64,000 bases of DNA from a bacterium (GCA_016125085.1 WGMM01000008.1:147449-211448); one strand, 5' to 3'. Positions 54,060-63,370 are shown, numbered from the stretch's first letter. Notes: generated from the letters alone by a model not told the origin. Translations and numbers: made by a program.

Positions 54060-55286
54060 ATGATCTCCATTCGCTCGTCAATCCGGACGATCGCGTTCGC
54101 CTCCCTGCTTTCGACATTCCTCGGCACGCCCGCGATTCTGGCCCAACCGGCAGGTTCGCTTCCCCAGATCAATCTGAAGAAAGCCTGGCCAGGGCTGAAG
54201 TTCGATCGCCCCGTCGCGTTCGCATTGCCGGAAGACGGCTCGAAAACGCTTTATGTCGTCGAACAGAACGGCCGGATTCTGGCCTTCGACGAATCGAAGG
54301 ACACGAAAGAGACGAAAACCTTCCTCGACATCCGTGGCCCCAAAGTCAATCGCGAAGGCAACGAAGAAGGCCTCCTGGGTCTGGCCTTCCACCCGAAATT
54401 CAAGGACAACGGCCAGTTCTTCGTCTATTACTCGGCCATGAAGCCCGGCAAGCGGCGTTCGGTCGTCTCCCGGTTCGAAGTCTCGAAGTCCGACCCTTCT
54501 ACAGCGGACCCGGCCAGCGAAAAAATCCTTTGGGAATCGGCTGAAGATCCTTTCGGCAATCACAACGGCGGCTGTATCGAATTCGGCCCCGATGGCTACC
54601 TCTACATCTCCTTGGGCGACAGCGGAGCTGCCGACGATCCCCTGCTCTCCGGTCAGGACGGCAAGGACTGGTGGGGCTCGATCCTCCGCATCGACGTCGA
54701 CAAACCCGCCGACGGCAAGCCCTACGGCATCCCGGCCGACAATCCGGCCCTGCGCGACAAAACCATTTTCGCCGGCTGGGCTCCTGAAGTTTACTGCATC
54801 GGCCTGCGGAACGTCTGGAAGTTCACGTTCGACCGCGAAGACGGCCGCTGCTGGGCTGGCGATGTCGGCCAGAACCTCTGGGAAGAAGTCGATATCATCG
54901 TCAATGGCGGGAACTATGGCTGGAGCGTCCGCGAAGGCAAGCACGCTTTCCCCAAACGTCAGCGAGTGACGAGCAAGGCCCCGAAGATCGAGCCGATCGC
55001 CGAATACCCTCACTCCGAGGGCAAGAGCATCACGGGCGGCTATGTCTATCGCGGCAAAAAGCATCCTCAACTCGCCGGCCTCTATATCTACGGCGACTTC
55101 GAAACCGGCCGTATCTGGGCCGTGCGTGAAAAGGACAAGTCCGGCAAGGCGGAAGCCGTCGCCGAAGTGCTCGACATGAAAACGAATCCCCGCGTTCAGA
55201 TCGCAGCCTTCGGGCAGGATCGCGCCGGTGAACTCTATGTCCTGGGCTTCGACGGCTTCATCTACGCTATCGAACCGGCCAAATGA
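54060..55286 (+). CDS. PQQ-dependent sugar (aldose/sorbosone-type) dehydrogenase
   Basis: A 408-residue exported protein with signal peptide (TIAFASLLSTFLGTPAILAQ). The six-bladed propeller of soluble aldose sugar dehydrogenases is recognisable: RPVAFALPEDGSKTLYVVEQNG (first blade), DIRGPKVNREGNEEGLLGLAFHP, HNGGCIEFGPDGYLYISLGD (the histidine/aspartate of the active site), GLRNVWKFTFDREDGRCWAGDVGQNLWEEVD and YGWSVREG. The enzyme oxidises sugars in the periplasm with bound PQQ, passing electrons to cytochromes. CAGGA precedes the ATG at 54060. The esterase gene follows, 70 bases downstream on the same strand, so an operon is likely. Confidence 0.88.
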   Translation: MISIRSSIRTIAFASLLSTFLGTPAILAQPAGSLPQINLKKAWPGLKFDRPVAFALPEDGSKTLYVVEQNGRILAFDESKDTKETKTFLDIRGPKVNREGNEEGLLGLAFHPKFKDNGQFFVYYSAMKPGKRRSVVSRFEVSKSDPSTADPASEKILWESAEDPFGNHNGGCIEFGPDGYLYISLGDSGAADDPLLSGQDGKDWWGSILRIDVDKPADGKPYGIPADNPALRDKTIFAGWAPEVYCIGLRNVWKFTFDREDGRCWAGDVGQNLWEEVDIIVNGGNYGWSVREGKHAFPKRQRVTSKAPKIEPIAEYPHSEGKSITGGYVYRGKKHPQLAGLYIYGDFETGRIWAVREKDKSGKAEAVAEVLDMKTNPRVQIAAFGQDRAGELYVLGFDGFIYAIEPAK

Positions 55287-55356
55287 CGTAATCAGCGGGG
55301 TCTTCCAGGGCCCCGCACGAATGACGCATCACCCAACGACCAGGCGGAGATCTGAA

Positions 55357-56301
55357 GTGTTCCGAAAATCGATCCTTTTCGCAACGTTCGCTACTGCTCT
55401 GAGTCTCTGCCCGACCGTCTGGTCGCAGGAACCGGAGAAGAAAGCCGAAGCCCCGAAGGCCAGCGCAACGGCCGAACCCGCAAAAAGCCCGGAAATCAAG
55501 CGGGACTATGATCTCGTCTACACCAAAGCCGGCGATACCGAACTGAAGCTCGACATCGCCCGGCCCGCGGGTGACGGCGAACCGCTCGCCACGATCGTCG
55601 TGATTCACGGCGGCGGCTGGCGCGGCGGCAATAAGGAAAGTAACCGCCGATTTCTGGACATGCTGGCCGAAAAAGGCTTCGTCGCCGTTTCGCCCCAGTA
55701 TCGCCTGGTACCGAAGGCGATCTTCCCGGCCCAGGTGCACGACGTCAAAGCCGCAGTGCGATGGCTGAAATCCCACGCCAAAGAGCATCGTATCGATCCC
55801 GACCGGATCGGTGCGATGGGCTTTTCGGCTGGCGGGCACCTGGCACTGATGCTGGGCGTGTCAGGATCGTCCGATGGCCTCGAAGGCGACCTTGAACCGA
55901 AAGGCCCGGACACGAAGATCCGGGCCGTCGTCAACTACTTCGGGCCGACCGATCTGGATGCCGACGACATCCCCGAAGTCTCGAAGCCGCTGGTCGACGC
56001 TTTCCTCGGCGGTCCAGTGGCCGAGAAAAAGGCGGAAGCTTCGAAAGCTTCTCCCCTCGATCTCGTCACAGAAGGCGATCCACCGATTCTGACCTTCCAG
56101 GGCACGAAGGACCCCCTCGTGCCCCACACCCAGGCCTACAAGCTGGCCGATGCCATGACGGCCAAGGGCGTGCCCGGCCGCGTGGAGCTCTATGTCGGCG
56201 ACGGCCACGGCTGGGAAGGCATCGAAACGACCCTCGAAGATGCCGCCGATTTTTTCGATTCCCACCTGAAGAAGCAGGAACAGCGCCGCCGCCGGCGCTG
56301 A
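55357..56301 (+). CDS. Exported alpha/beta hydrolase (esterase, BD-FAE-like)
   Basis: A 314-residue protein with signal peptide (SILFATFATALSLCPTVWSQ). Oxyanion line VIHGGGWRGGNKE, nucleophile elbow GFSAGGHLALML, acid in FQGTKDPLVPHTQ, and catalytic histidine in GDGHGWEGIE make a complete Ser-Asp-His triad. It belongs to the esterase/carboxylesterase branch that often removes acyl groups from plant polysaccharides. The GTG at 55357 is preceded by GGCGGAG with 7-base spacing; the ATG at 55321 is an alternative start. The C-terminal tail is arginine-rich. The substrate is unknown. A strong terminator follows. Confidence 0.87.
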   Translation: MFRKSILFATFATALSLCPTVWSQEPEKKAEAPKASATAEPAKSPEIKRDYDLVYTKAGDTELKLDIARPAGDGEPLATIVVIHGGGWRGGNKESNRRFLDMLAEKGFVAVSPQYRLVPKAIFPAQVHDVKAAVRWLKSHAKEHRIDPDRIGAMGFSAGGHLALMLGVSGSSDGLEGDLEPKGPDTKIRAVVNYFGPTDLDADDIPEVSKPLVDAFLGGPVAEKKAEASKASPLDLVTEGDPPILTFQGTKDPLVPHTQAYKLADAMTAKGVPGRVELYVGDGHGWEGIETTLEDAADFFDSHLKKQEQRRRRR

Positions 56302-56319
56302 TTCGCCCGAACCGGAATT

Positions 56320-56356
56320 CGGGCAGGTTTCTCGCTTGAGAAGCCTGCCCGGTTTT
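56320..56356 (+). terminator. Terminator after the esterase gene
   Basis: A 14-bp stem (one G-U pair), 56320-56333 with 56338-56351, closed by a GCTT loop and followed by TTTT. It lies 19 bases after the esterase stop codon. Confidence 0.88.
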
Positions 56357-56556
56357 GTTGCCTCACGCATGCCCGTTTGAATCGAATACCTTGAACGTGC
56401 TATAATTTGCTGCCTTCGATTTCACGGTCGCGTAAAATTCGGAGACCGGCGCTGGCCATGGCATGGGCCAGTGTCGAGACATTCGCGCATGACACGTTCC
56501 GGCGGCTTGAAAACAGCTCAACCGGGGTGTGCCCCAAAACGAGAAATTGATCGTCC

Positions 56557-58155
56557 ATGACGCCGACGACACGAATCTGGACCTACGACACGACCCTGCG
56601 AGACGGCAGTCAGGGTGAAGGTGTGGACTTCTCGCTGATGGACAAGCTGTCCATTGCCCAGCGTCTGGACGAAATCGGCATCGATTACATTGAAGGCGGC
56701 TATCCCCTCTCGAATCCGAAAGACGCGGAATTCTTCAGGGCCGTGCGCGATCTCGACATCAAACGCGCCCGGATCTGCGCCTTCGGCATGACGCGCCGGC
56801 GCGGCATAGTGGCCTCCGACGACATCGGTATGAAGGCGCTCGTCAATGCCCGCCCCGACGCCATCACGGTCGTCGGCAAAAGCTGGGACATGCAGGCCAC
56901 CGAAGTGCTCGGCGTGGACCTGGACGAAAACCTCAAGATGATCTCAGACTCGGTCGCCTATCTGGCTTCGGAAGTCGGTGAAATCGTCTACGACGCCGAA
57001 CACTTCTTCGACGGCTGGAAAGCGAACCCGGACTACGCCCTGCGTACGATTTCGGCCGCAGCCCAGGCCGGTGCCCGCTGGGTCGTCCTGTGCGACACCA
57101 ACGGTGGCACGCTGCCCGAGGAAGTCGCCCGGGCCGTCCAGGAAGCCCAGGCGGCCATCGGCTGCTCAATAGGCATCCACACCCACAACGACTGCGAACT
57201 GGCCGTGGCCAATTCGCTCGCGGCCATCCGTGCCGGAGCCACTCAGGTTCAGGGCACGATCAACGGCATCGGCGAACGGTGCGGCAATGCCGACCTGATC
57301 AGCGTCATCGCGAATCTTTCGCTTAAATACAAGGGCTACGAGCTGCTCGCTCCCGGCTCGATCGAGCACCTCACCGAACTTTCCCGGTTCGTGTACGAAA
57401 CAGCCAACCTCAACCTCCGCAACGGGCAGCCGTTCGTCGGCTCAAGCGCTTTCGCCCACAAGGGCGGCATGCACGTGCACGGGGTCCGCAAGAATACGGC
57501 CGCTTACGAGCATATCGACCCGGCCCTGGTCGGCAACGAACGCCGCGTGCTCGTCAGCGAGCTGTCGGGCCGTTCGAATCTTTCCGAAAAGCTCGAAGAA
57601 TACGGCATCGAGCACGATCAGAAACTCGTCGCCGCCATTCTGGACAAGGTCGTCGAACTTGAGAACGAAGGCTATCAGTTCGAAGCGGCCGACGCTTCGT
57701 TCCTGCTGATGGTCGAAAAGCTCGCGGGCCGCTATCGCCCGCCGTTCGAGCCCCTCGGCTTCCGCGTGAGCGTTCAGCACCATTCCGGCGAAGCGGGCGA
57801 AGTGACCGAAGCGACGATCAAGGTGCGCATCGGCGACGTCGTCGAACACGCCGTGGCCGAAGGCGATGGCCCTGTCAACGCGCTGGATAACGCCCTGCGC
57901 AAGGCCCTGATGCCCCATTTCCCGAACCTCGCGGAAATGTCTCTGGCCGATTACAAGGTGCGAGTCATCAACAGCCGCGCGGGCACTGCCGCCAAAGTCC
58001 GCGTATTCATCGAAAGCCGCGATGCCGGCAAGGTCTGGGGTACGGTCGGCGTTTCCGAAAACGTGATCGAAGCCAGCCGTGTCGCCCTTTTCGAGGCTGT
58101 TCAATACAAGCTGCTTAAGGATTCACGTCAGGCCCGTGCCCTCGTGACGTCGTAA
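56557..58155 (+). CDS. cimA: Citramalate synthase
   Basis: A 532-residue enzyme of the HMG-lyase-like/DRE-TIM family. The catalytic metal-binding start is YDTTLRDGSQGEGVDFSLMDK, followed by HTHNDCELAVANSLAAIRAGATQVQGTINGIGERCGNADL (metal-binding histidines). The substrate-binding line GSSAFAHKGGMHVHGVRK and the C-terminal regulatory domain (residues ~395-520, LeuA-dimer type) follow. GEGVDF and the GGYPLSNPKD segment favour citramalate synthase over 2-isopropylmalate or homocitrate synthase. The product feeds isoleucine synthesis from pyruvate and acetyl-CoA. It is followed by valS with 143 bases between. Confidence 0.9.
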   Translation: MTPTTRIWTYDTTLRDGSQGEGVDFSLMDKLSIAQRLDEIGIDYIEGGYPLSNPKDAEFFRAVRDLDIKRARICAFGMTRRRGIVASDDIGMKALVNARPDAITVVGKSWDMQATEVLGVDLDENLKMISDSVAYLASEVGEIVYDAEHFFDGWKANPDYALRTISAAAQAGARWVVLCDTNGGTLPEEVARAVQEAQAAIGCSIGIHTHNDCELAVANSLAAIRAGATQVQGTINGIGERCGNADLISVIANLSLKYKGYELLAPGSIEHLTELSRFVYETANLNLRNGQPFVGSSAFAHKGGMHVHGVRKNTAAYEHIDPALVGNERRVLVSELSGRSNLSEKLEEYGIEHDQKLVAAILDKVVELENEGYQFEAADASFLLMVEKLAGRYRPPFEPLGFRVSVQHHSGEAGEVTEATIKVRIGDVVEHAVAEGDGPVNALDNALRKALMPHFPNLAEMSLADYKVRVINSRAGTAAKVRVFIESRDAGKVWGTVGVSENVIEASRVALFEAVQYKLLKDSRQARALVTS

Positions 58156-58298
58156 GCCGGAAGTTGACGAACCGCGGCCAGAATCGCCCGATGGAACTGG
58201 CCAGCGGTTCCCTTCGAATTCGAAAGACGGGCTGAGGCGATCACGAACATTCGCCCGCCCCGATAACCCATGAACCGTTCCGATTGGACGAGACCGCA

Positions 58299-61142
58299 AT
58301 GAGTGGCCCTGCCTCCGAACTGCCGAAGCTTTACGACCCGAAATCCGCACAGGACCGCTGGTACGGCCACTGGCTCGAAAAGGGCTACTTTCGGGCCGAT
58401 GCCGATTCTTCGGCAGCCCCGTACTGCATCGTCATTCCGCCGCCCAACGTCACCGGAGCCCTGCACCTGGGCCATGCCCTGAACAACACGCTGCAGGACA
58501 TCCTGATCCGCTGGCGCCGCATGAAAGGCGACGCCGTCCTGTGGATGCCCGGCACCGATCACGCCGGCATCGCCACCCAGGCCGTCGTCGAAAAGCGGCT
58601 GTTCCAGCAGGAAAAGAAGACGCGGCACGACCTCGGCCGAGACGAACTCGTCCGCCGCATCTGGAGCTGGAAGGACGAATACGAAGCCCGTATCCTCAGC
58701 CAGTTGAAGGCCATGGGCGCTTCGTGCGACTGGTCGCGCACCCGGTTCACGCTCGACCCTGTCTGCGCCCGGGCCGTGCGGCAGACGTTCTTCCGCCTTT
58801 TCGTCGACAATAAGATCTATCGCGGCAAGCGGCTGGTGAACTGGGACACGTTCCTGCGCACCGCCGTCGCCGACGACGAAATCTATTATGAGGACACCCA
58901 GGGCAGCCTTTGGTCGATCCGCTACCCCGTGGCGGGGTCTCCCGGCGAATATCTGGTGGTCGCGACGACCCGGCCTGAGACGATGCTGGGCGACACGGCA
59001 GTAGCCGTGCATCCGGACGATCCCCGCTACAAGCACCTGATCGGCAAGGAGATCGCCCTGCCCCTGACCGATCGCCGGATTCCTGTGATCGCCGACGGCC
59101 TGCTGGTCGACCCGGCCTTCGGCACCGGCTGCGTGAAAGTGACGCCCGCGCACGACCCGAACGACTACCAGACCGGCCTTCGGCACAAGCTGCCGATGAT
59201 CAACCTGCTCAACCCCGACGGCACTTATAACGAGAATGCCCCGGCCGCGTATCGGGGCCTGCCAGTGAAGGAAGTGCGCAAGCGTGTTCTGGCCGACCTG
59301 GAAGCCGCGGGCCTGCTCGAAAGCACCCAGCCGCACGCCCTTCGGCTGAATCTGTCGCACCGAAGCGCCACGCCGATCGAGCCCTATCTGTCGGACCAGT
59401 GGTTCGTCCGGATGGACGAATTCGCGGACAAGGCGATTGAAGCCGTCACGTCCGGTCAGGTGAAGTTTCACCCGGAACGCTACGCGAAAAGCTACATCGA
59501 CTGGCTGGGCGAGAAGCGCGACTGGTGCGTCAGCCGTCAGCTCTGGTGGGGCCACCGCATTCCCATCTGGTACTGCGAATCCTCGACCGAAGCCGACCTC
59601 CAGAAAGCCTTCGCAGGCCGTTCGGACGTCGCCTGGCATCCGGCCGAATCCGGTTCGGACCGTTCCGGCTGGCTGATCTGCGCCTTGGACGATCTGACCG
59701 GCAACGAACTTGGCCCGGATCACGTCCTTGAACAGGATGCCGACGTGCTGGACACCTGGTTTTCGTCAGCCCTCTGGCCCCACTCGACACTCGGCTGGCC
59801 CGAAAAGACGGCTGACCTGGCCAAATTTTATCCCACCTCCGTCCTGTCCACGGCCCGCGACATCATCACCCTCTGGGTGGCGCGCATGGTGATCATGGGC
59901 CAGTACAACTGCGGGCAGGTGCCGTTCCGCGATGTGTTCATCCACCCGGTGATCATGGACGGCCAGGGCCGCCGCATGTCCAAGAGCCTGGGCAACGGCA
60001 TCGATCCGGTCGACATCATCGATATTTATGGTGCTGATACCCTCCGCTTCGGCCTGGCATCCGCCGCGACCGAAACGCAGGACTTGAGGCTGCCGATCGA
60101 GAAGATCCGCACTGAAGACGGCCGCGAGATCAATTCGTCGGAACGCTTCGACCAGGCCAAGCCGTTCGCCAACAAGCTCTGGAACGCCGCCAGGTTCGTT
60201 CTGACGAACCTGGACGACTACGCGGGTGAGCCCGTGAAGGCCGAAGATCTTTCGATCGAGGACCGCTGGATTCTCTCGGCGCTGCGATCGGCGGTCGTCA
60301 CGGCCGAAGCCGACCTGGAGCGGTTCGCCTTCGCCGACCTGGCGAAATCTCTCCGCGACTTCACCTGGAACGACTTCTGCGACTGGGCCATCGAATTCGC
60401 CAAGCCGCGGCTCAAGGACGAAAGCCATCGCCCTGTGGCTCAGGCCGTGCTGGTGGAGGTTCTGGACACTCTAGTTCGGCTCCTGCATCCGATCGTGCCG
60501 TTCGTCACCGAAGAAATCTGGCAGGCCCTGAACGCCATCGCCCCCCGGCGCGGGCTCCTGGCCTCGCGCACGCCGGCTGAGAGCGTGTGCATCGCTCCGT
60601 GGCCGAAGGCGGACGACATCCCCGACGATCCCGGTGCGCGTGCCCAGGTCGAGCTCTGGATGGCCGGAATCTCAGCCCTGAGAAACATTCGCGCCGAACG
60701 GAACATTCCGCGCGATGCACGCCTTGAGCCGGTCATTCGCCTGGCCGGAGCGGATCACGAAGCCATGAACGCCGGTCTGCCCAAATTCCGCACGATGGCC
60801 GGCGTGGGCGACTGGCGTCTTCTGGCGTCGGACGCCGCCTTGCCTGCAGACACCGAAGCCGCCCGCGAACGGGGCGAAGTGGCGGCCCAGGTTCTGCCCC
60901 GGCTGGAGATCCTCGTACCGCTGGGTGCCTTCATTGACCGTGACGCCGAGAAGGCGAAGCTTCAGAAGGGTATCCAGGATATCGACAAGCAGCTTGCCGC
61001 GATCGATGCGAAGCTTTCGAACGCCAGCTTCGTGGAACGTGCTCCAGCCGAACTCGTCGAGACCCAGCGTCAGAAGCGGGCCGACCTGGTCGAACGTCGA
61101 CAGGCGCTCGAATCGCTTTCGAAAACTTTCGAAAAGAGCTGA
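58299..61142 (+). CDS. valS: Valyl-tRNA synthetase
   Basis: A 947-residue class I synthetase. HIGH motif: PPPNVTGALHLGHALNNTL near residue 50. KMSKS motif: GRRMSKSLGNGIDP near 560. The editing domain lies between (TTRPETMLGDTAVAVHPDD; GTGCVKVTPAHDPNDY). The tRNA-binding C-terminal helix bundle includes an extra coiled-coil arm at the end (DAEKAKLQKGIQDIDKQL ... ALESLSKTF), typical of ValRS. Length is within the family norm (about 950). I chose the ATG at 58299; a TTG five codons upstream is possible. Confidence 0.96.
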   Translation: MSGPASELPKLYDPKSAQDRWYGHWLEKGYFRADADSSAAPYCIVIPPPNVTGALHLGHALNNTLQDILIRWRRMKGDAVLWMPGTDHAGIATQAVVEKRLFQQEKKTRHDLGRDELVRRIWSWKDEYEARILSQLKAMGASCDWSRTRFTLDPVCARAVRQTFFRLFVDNKIYRGKRLVNWDTFLRTAVADDEIYYEDTQGSLWSIRYPVAGSPGEYLVVATTRPETMLGDTAVAVHPDDPRYKHLIGKEIALPLTDRRIPVIADGLLVDPAFGTGCVKVTPAHDPNDYQTGLRHKLPMINLLNPDGTYNENAPAAYRGLPVKEVRKRVLADLEAAGLLESTQPHALRLNLSHRSATPIEPYLSDQWFVRMDEFADKAIEAVTSGQVKFHPERYAKSYIDWLGEKRDWCVSRQLWWGHRIPIWYCESSTEADLQKAFAGRSDVAWHPAESGSDRSGWLICALDDLTGNELGPDHVLEQDADVLDTWFSSALWPHSTLGWPEKTADLAKFYPTSVLSTARDIITLWVARMVIMGQYNCGQVPFRDVFIHPVIMDGQGRRMSKSLGNGIDPVDIIDIYGADTLRFGLASAATETQDLRLPIEKIRTEDGREINSSERFDQAKPFANKLWNAARFVLTNLDDYAGEPVKAEDLSIEDRWILSALRSAVVTAEADLERFAFADLAKSLRDFTWNDFCDWAIEFAKPRLKDESHRPVAQAVLVEVLDTLVRLLHPIVPFVTEEIWQALNAIAPRRGLLASRTPAESVCIAPWPKADDIPDDPGARAQVELWMAGISALRNIRAERNIPRDARLEPVIRLAGADHEAMNAGLPKFRTMAGVGDWRLLASDAALPADTEAARERGEVAAQVLPRLEILVPLGAFIDRDAEKAKLQKGIQDIDKQLAAIDAKLSNASFVERAPAELVETQRQKRADLVERRQALESLSKTFEKS

Positions 61143-61231
61143 CGAACGTTCGATCCGATTGACGGGTACGCCGCCGACGGCCTATGCTGATTTCATCAGG
61201 ACTCGACCTTCACTTTCGGGGCCATTCCATC

Positions 61232-61627
61232 GTGCCAGTCCGAATGCAGCTTTCGCGAATCATCATCAACGAAAACGCCGATCACCAGTACATTTTTCTG
61301 CGTGAGGTGGACGGTTCGCGATCATTCGCCATCGTGATCGGCGTTTTCGAAGCGACGAGCATCGACCGGCGGGTGAAGGGCAACCGCAGCCCAAGGCCCC
61401 TCACGCACGACCTGATCGCCAATATCGTCGAAAAACTTGGCGGTGAAATCGCCGAGGTCCACATCACGGAGTTGAAGGACGCGACTTATTTTGCGAAAAT
61501 CAAAATCGAACGTGACGGTGCATCGGTCGAGATCGATAGCAGGCCTAGCGATGCGATCGCGCTGGCCGTCACGGTGAACGCTCCGATCTACGTCGCCGAA
61601 GAAGTTCTTGAAGAACTCGATTCATGA
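61232..61627 (+). CDS. Bifunctional nuclease family protein (DUF151)
   Basis: A 131-residue cytoplasmic protein. Family lines: MQLSRIIINENADHQYIFLR, IVIGVFEATSIDRRVKG, PRPLTHDLIANIVEKLGG, and the closing IDSRPSDAIALAVTVNAPIYV. These make a full-length match to the bifunctional nuclease/DUF151 fold, which has DNase and RNase activity in studied members. I chose GTG at 61232 because family members begin a few residues before QLSRI; the ATG at 61244 is a possible internal start. It lies 89 bases after valS, and the tRNA-Ser gene follows. Confidence 0.88.
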   Translation: MPVRMQLSRIIINENADHQYIFLREVDGSRSFAIVIGVFEATSIDRRVKGNRSPRPLTHDLIANIVEKLGGEIAEVHITELKDATYFAKIKIERDGASVEIDSRPSDAIALAVTVNAPIYVAEEVLEELDS

Positions 61628-61687
61628 GCGGGTTTCCTGCTCGCGATTTCGAGCGGTTCCCGGATCAGACCCGGCGATCGTCGCACC

Positions 61688-61774
61688 GGAGGGGTGCCTG
61701 AGTGGTTGAAAGGGACGGTTTTGAAAACCGTTGACGGGGTAACTCGTCCGTGGGTTCGAATCCCACCTCCTCCG
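61688..61774 (+). tRNA. tRNA-Ser(UGA)
   Basis: An 87-base cloverleaf. A 7-bp acceptor (GGAGGGG with CTCCTCC, one G-U), anticodon loop TTTGAAA with anticodon TGA, and a long variable arm (GACGGGGTAACTCGTC) characteristic of serine. T-arm GTGGG/CCCAC with TTCGAAT loop, discriminator G. CCA is not encoded. The acceptor has 7 rather than 8 base pairs, and the anticodon reads UCA, so this is not the selenocysteine tRNA. Confidence 0.97.
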
Positions 61775-61889
61775 CTTTTCGAGACGCCAGGGCCAGCCTG
61801 AAAAGTGCCGGCCCTGGCGATTCCCGAAAGACGCACGGCGTTCTGCCGGCTCTCATCGATCCTATTTCTCATCGGAGTCGAATACCGAC

Positions 61890-62831
61890 ATGGCTAACTC
61901 GACCGCGGACAGCTCCTTTTCGACCTACGGCTTCGAAAACGAACTCTCCGGCTACAAGGCGATCAATGGCGCTGCGATCTTCAGCGCCATCATGGGTGTC
62001 GTCTCGCTGCTGATGTTCGTCGACACGAATTTCTTCTTCATTCCTCTGCTGGCGATCGTATTCGGCGTTCTGGCGCTGCGCCGCATCAAGAGGTTCCCGG
62101 ACGTTTACACGGGCCTCAAGATGGCTCAGGCCGGCATCGGCCTCGCCGTGATCTTTTCGCTGGTCGCGTTTTCGATCGGTTTCGCGTACCAGTTCACGAT
62201 CAACAGCGATGCCAAGTCTTATGCCAACAGCCTTGCCGAAGTTCTCAAAACCCGTCGACCCGAGGAACTTCTGTTCCTCAAAGTGCCTGAAAGCCAGCGG
62301 GGCGAACTGACGCCCGACAAGCTGATCGCCCAGCGTCTGGAAGGTGGCAATGAGGGCAAGATGTCCGTCGAAACGGACCTGAAGCCTCTCAAGCAGATCG
62401 TGGCCGACCGGGAAGCCCCCGGAGCGACTGTGGCCTTCGACCAGATCGAACTCGCCGGCTACGACAAACTCACGCCTTTCGCATTCCTCCGGTATTCGAT
62501 CACGGGCGGCTCGGCCGCTCCTCACGAGCACAAGGAAGGCGAAGCCCATGATCATAAGGAAGGCGAGGCTCACGAGCACAAGGAAGGCGATGGCCACGAC
62601 CATAAAGAAGGCGACGGGCATGATCATAAGGAAGGCGACGGGCACGACCACGACGCCCCGGTCGCCAGCGTGACGTCAGGCGAACCCAAGTACCTGATGA
62701 TTCAGATCAAGGGCGAAAAGCACAAGGGCAAGAACGCCTGGTACATCGCCGAAATCGTTTACCCCTACAAAAAGGGAACGGCAACGCCGAAGGTCGAAGC
62801 CGTCGACGATGGCCACGGTCACGCTCACTGA
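61890..62831 (+). CDS. Membrane protein with histidine-rich repeat (DUF4190-like N-terminus)
   Basis: A 313-residue protein with a short cytoplasmic N-terminus and two to three helices (AINGAAIFSAIMGVVSLLMFV; FFFIPLLAIVFGVLAL; GIGLAVIFSLVAFSIGFAY), a DUF4190-like plan. A globular part follows that includes GVTVAFDQIELAGYDKL-type lines. Residues ~212-255 consist of five 8-residue units of the pattern H-D/E-H-K-E-G-D/E-A/G and a last HDHD, probably metal-binding. After it the chain resumes (VTSGEPKYLMIQIKGEKHKGKN) and ends in another HGHAH. It resembles small planctomycete proteins with no known role; metal buffering is only a guess. Confidence 0.78.
   Translation: MANSTADSSFSTYGFENELSGYKAINGAAIFSAIMGVVSLLMFVDTNFFFIPLLAIVFGVLALRRIKRFPDVYTGLKMAQAGIGLAVIFSLVAFSIGFAYQFTINSDAKSYANSLAEVLKTRRPEELLFLKVPESQRGELTPDKLIAQRLEGGNEGKMSVETDLKPLKQIVADREAPGATVAFDQIELAGYDKLTPFAFLRYSITGGSAAPHEHKEGEAHDHKEGEAHEHKEGDGHDHKEGDGHDHKEGDGHDHDAPVASVTSGEPKYLMIQIKGEKHKGKNAWYIAEIVYPYKKGTATPKVEAVDDGHGHAH
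62523..62654 (+). repeat. In-frame 24-base tandem repeat encoding the His-rich stretch
   Basis: Five 24-base units (62523, 62547, 62571, 62595 and 62619) plus a 12-base partial one, each coding H(E/D)HKEG(E/D)(A/G). Units differ mainly at synonymous positions, so the repeat is old or under protein-level selection rather than a recent expansion. Confidence 0.92.
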
Positions 62832-62856
62832 CGCAGCCCCCCGATCGAACCAGGAG

Positions 62857-62884
62857 GGGGCGGCCAGAAATGGCCGCCCCTTCC
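62857..62884 (+). terminator. Terminator after the His-rich protein gene
   Basis: A 10-bp perfect GC stem, 62857-62866 with 62871-62880, closed by a GAAA tetraloop. The following bases are TTCC, so the T-run is short. It lies 26 bases after the stop codon. Confidence 0.75.
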
Positions 62885-62947
62885 GTTTACCTGGAATCAT
62901 GGCGGCTCAGTCGTCTCAAATTGTCTCTCGTCCAGGAAGATCCGCTC

Positions 62948-63370
62948 ATGACGCCATGGGTCGCTTATGCGTTTCTGGCCATGATCTTCGCGGGGTTCAC
63001 TTCGGTAATTGCCAAACGAGGCCTCGACGGCATCAGCGGTGACCTTGGCCTGATGGTTCGCACCTGCTTCGTTTTCGTCCTTGTGCTCGTTTACGCCGCT
63101 CTTTTCATTCCGAAAGAACATGTCGAATCTCTGAAACGCCACAACATCCTCTGGCTCGGCGTCTCGGGGATCACGACTTCCCTGTCCTGGATCTTCTACT
63201 ACAAGGCCCTCAAAGCCGGTGAAGTCTCCACGGTCGCACTGATCGACAAAGGCAGCTTCGTCGTTGCGGTGGCTCTCGCCTGGGCAATCCTGGGAGAGAG
63301 CATCACCCCCAGAATTGTCGCCGGTTCGGCATTGATTCTGGCCGGTTTGCTGATCGTCGCCCGTAAGTGA
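62948..63370 (+). CDS. EamA-like (small multidrug/metabolite) membrane transporter
   Basis: A 140-residue protein with four predicted membrane helices (AYAFLAMIFAGFTSVIA; TCFVFVLVLVYAALFI; ILWLGVSGITTSLSWIFYYKAL; VVAVALAWAILGES, then ILAGLLIVA). The line SLSWIFYYKALKAGEVSTVALIDKGS and the closing LGESITPRIVAGSALILAG are the EamA/DMT repeat; a single repeat of this length works as a dimer. AGGAAG precedes the ATG at 62948 by 9 bases. The substrate is unknown. It converges with queD. Confidence 0.85.
   Translation: MTPWVAYAFLAMIFAGFTSVIAKRGLDGISGDLGLMVRTCFVFVLVLVYAALFIPKEHVESLKRHNILWLGVSGITTSLSWIFYYKALKAGEVSTVALIDKGSFVVAVALAWAILGESITPRIVAGSALILAGLLIVARK

Noticed and set aside
58128..59723. Minus-strand frame of 531 codons opposite valS
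   Set aside because: The plus strand is a full-length ValRS with HIGH and KMSKS motifs.
61688..61774. Selenocysteine tRNA (selC) near the candidate selenoprotein
   Set aside because: The anticodon is TGA (reads UCA), the acceptor stem has 7 pairs and the length is 87 bases; this is an ordinary serine tRNA. No selA/selB/selD gene was seen in the window either.
62523..62654. CRISPR-like direct repeat
   Set aside because: The 24-base units are contiguous without spacers and code an in-frame His-rich peptide.
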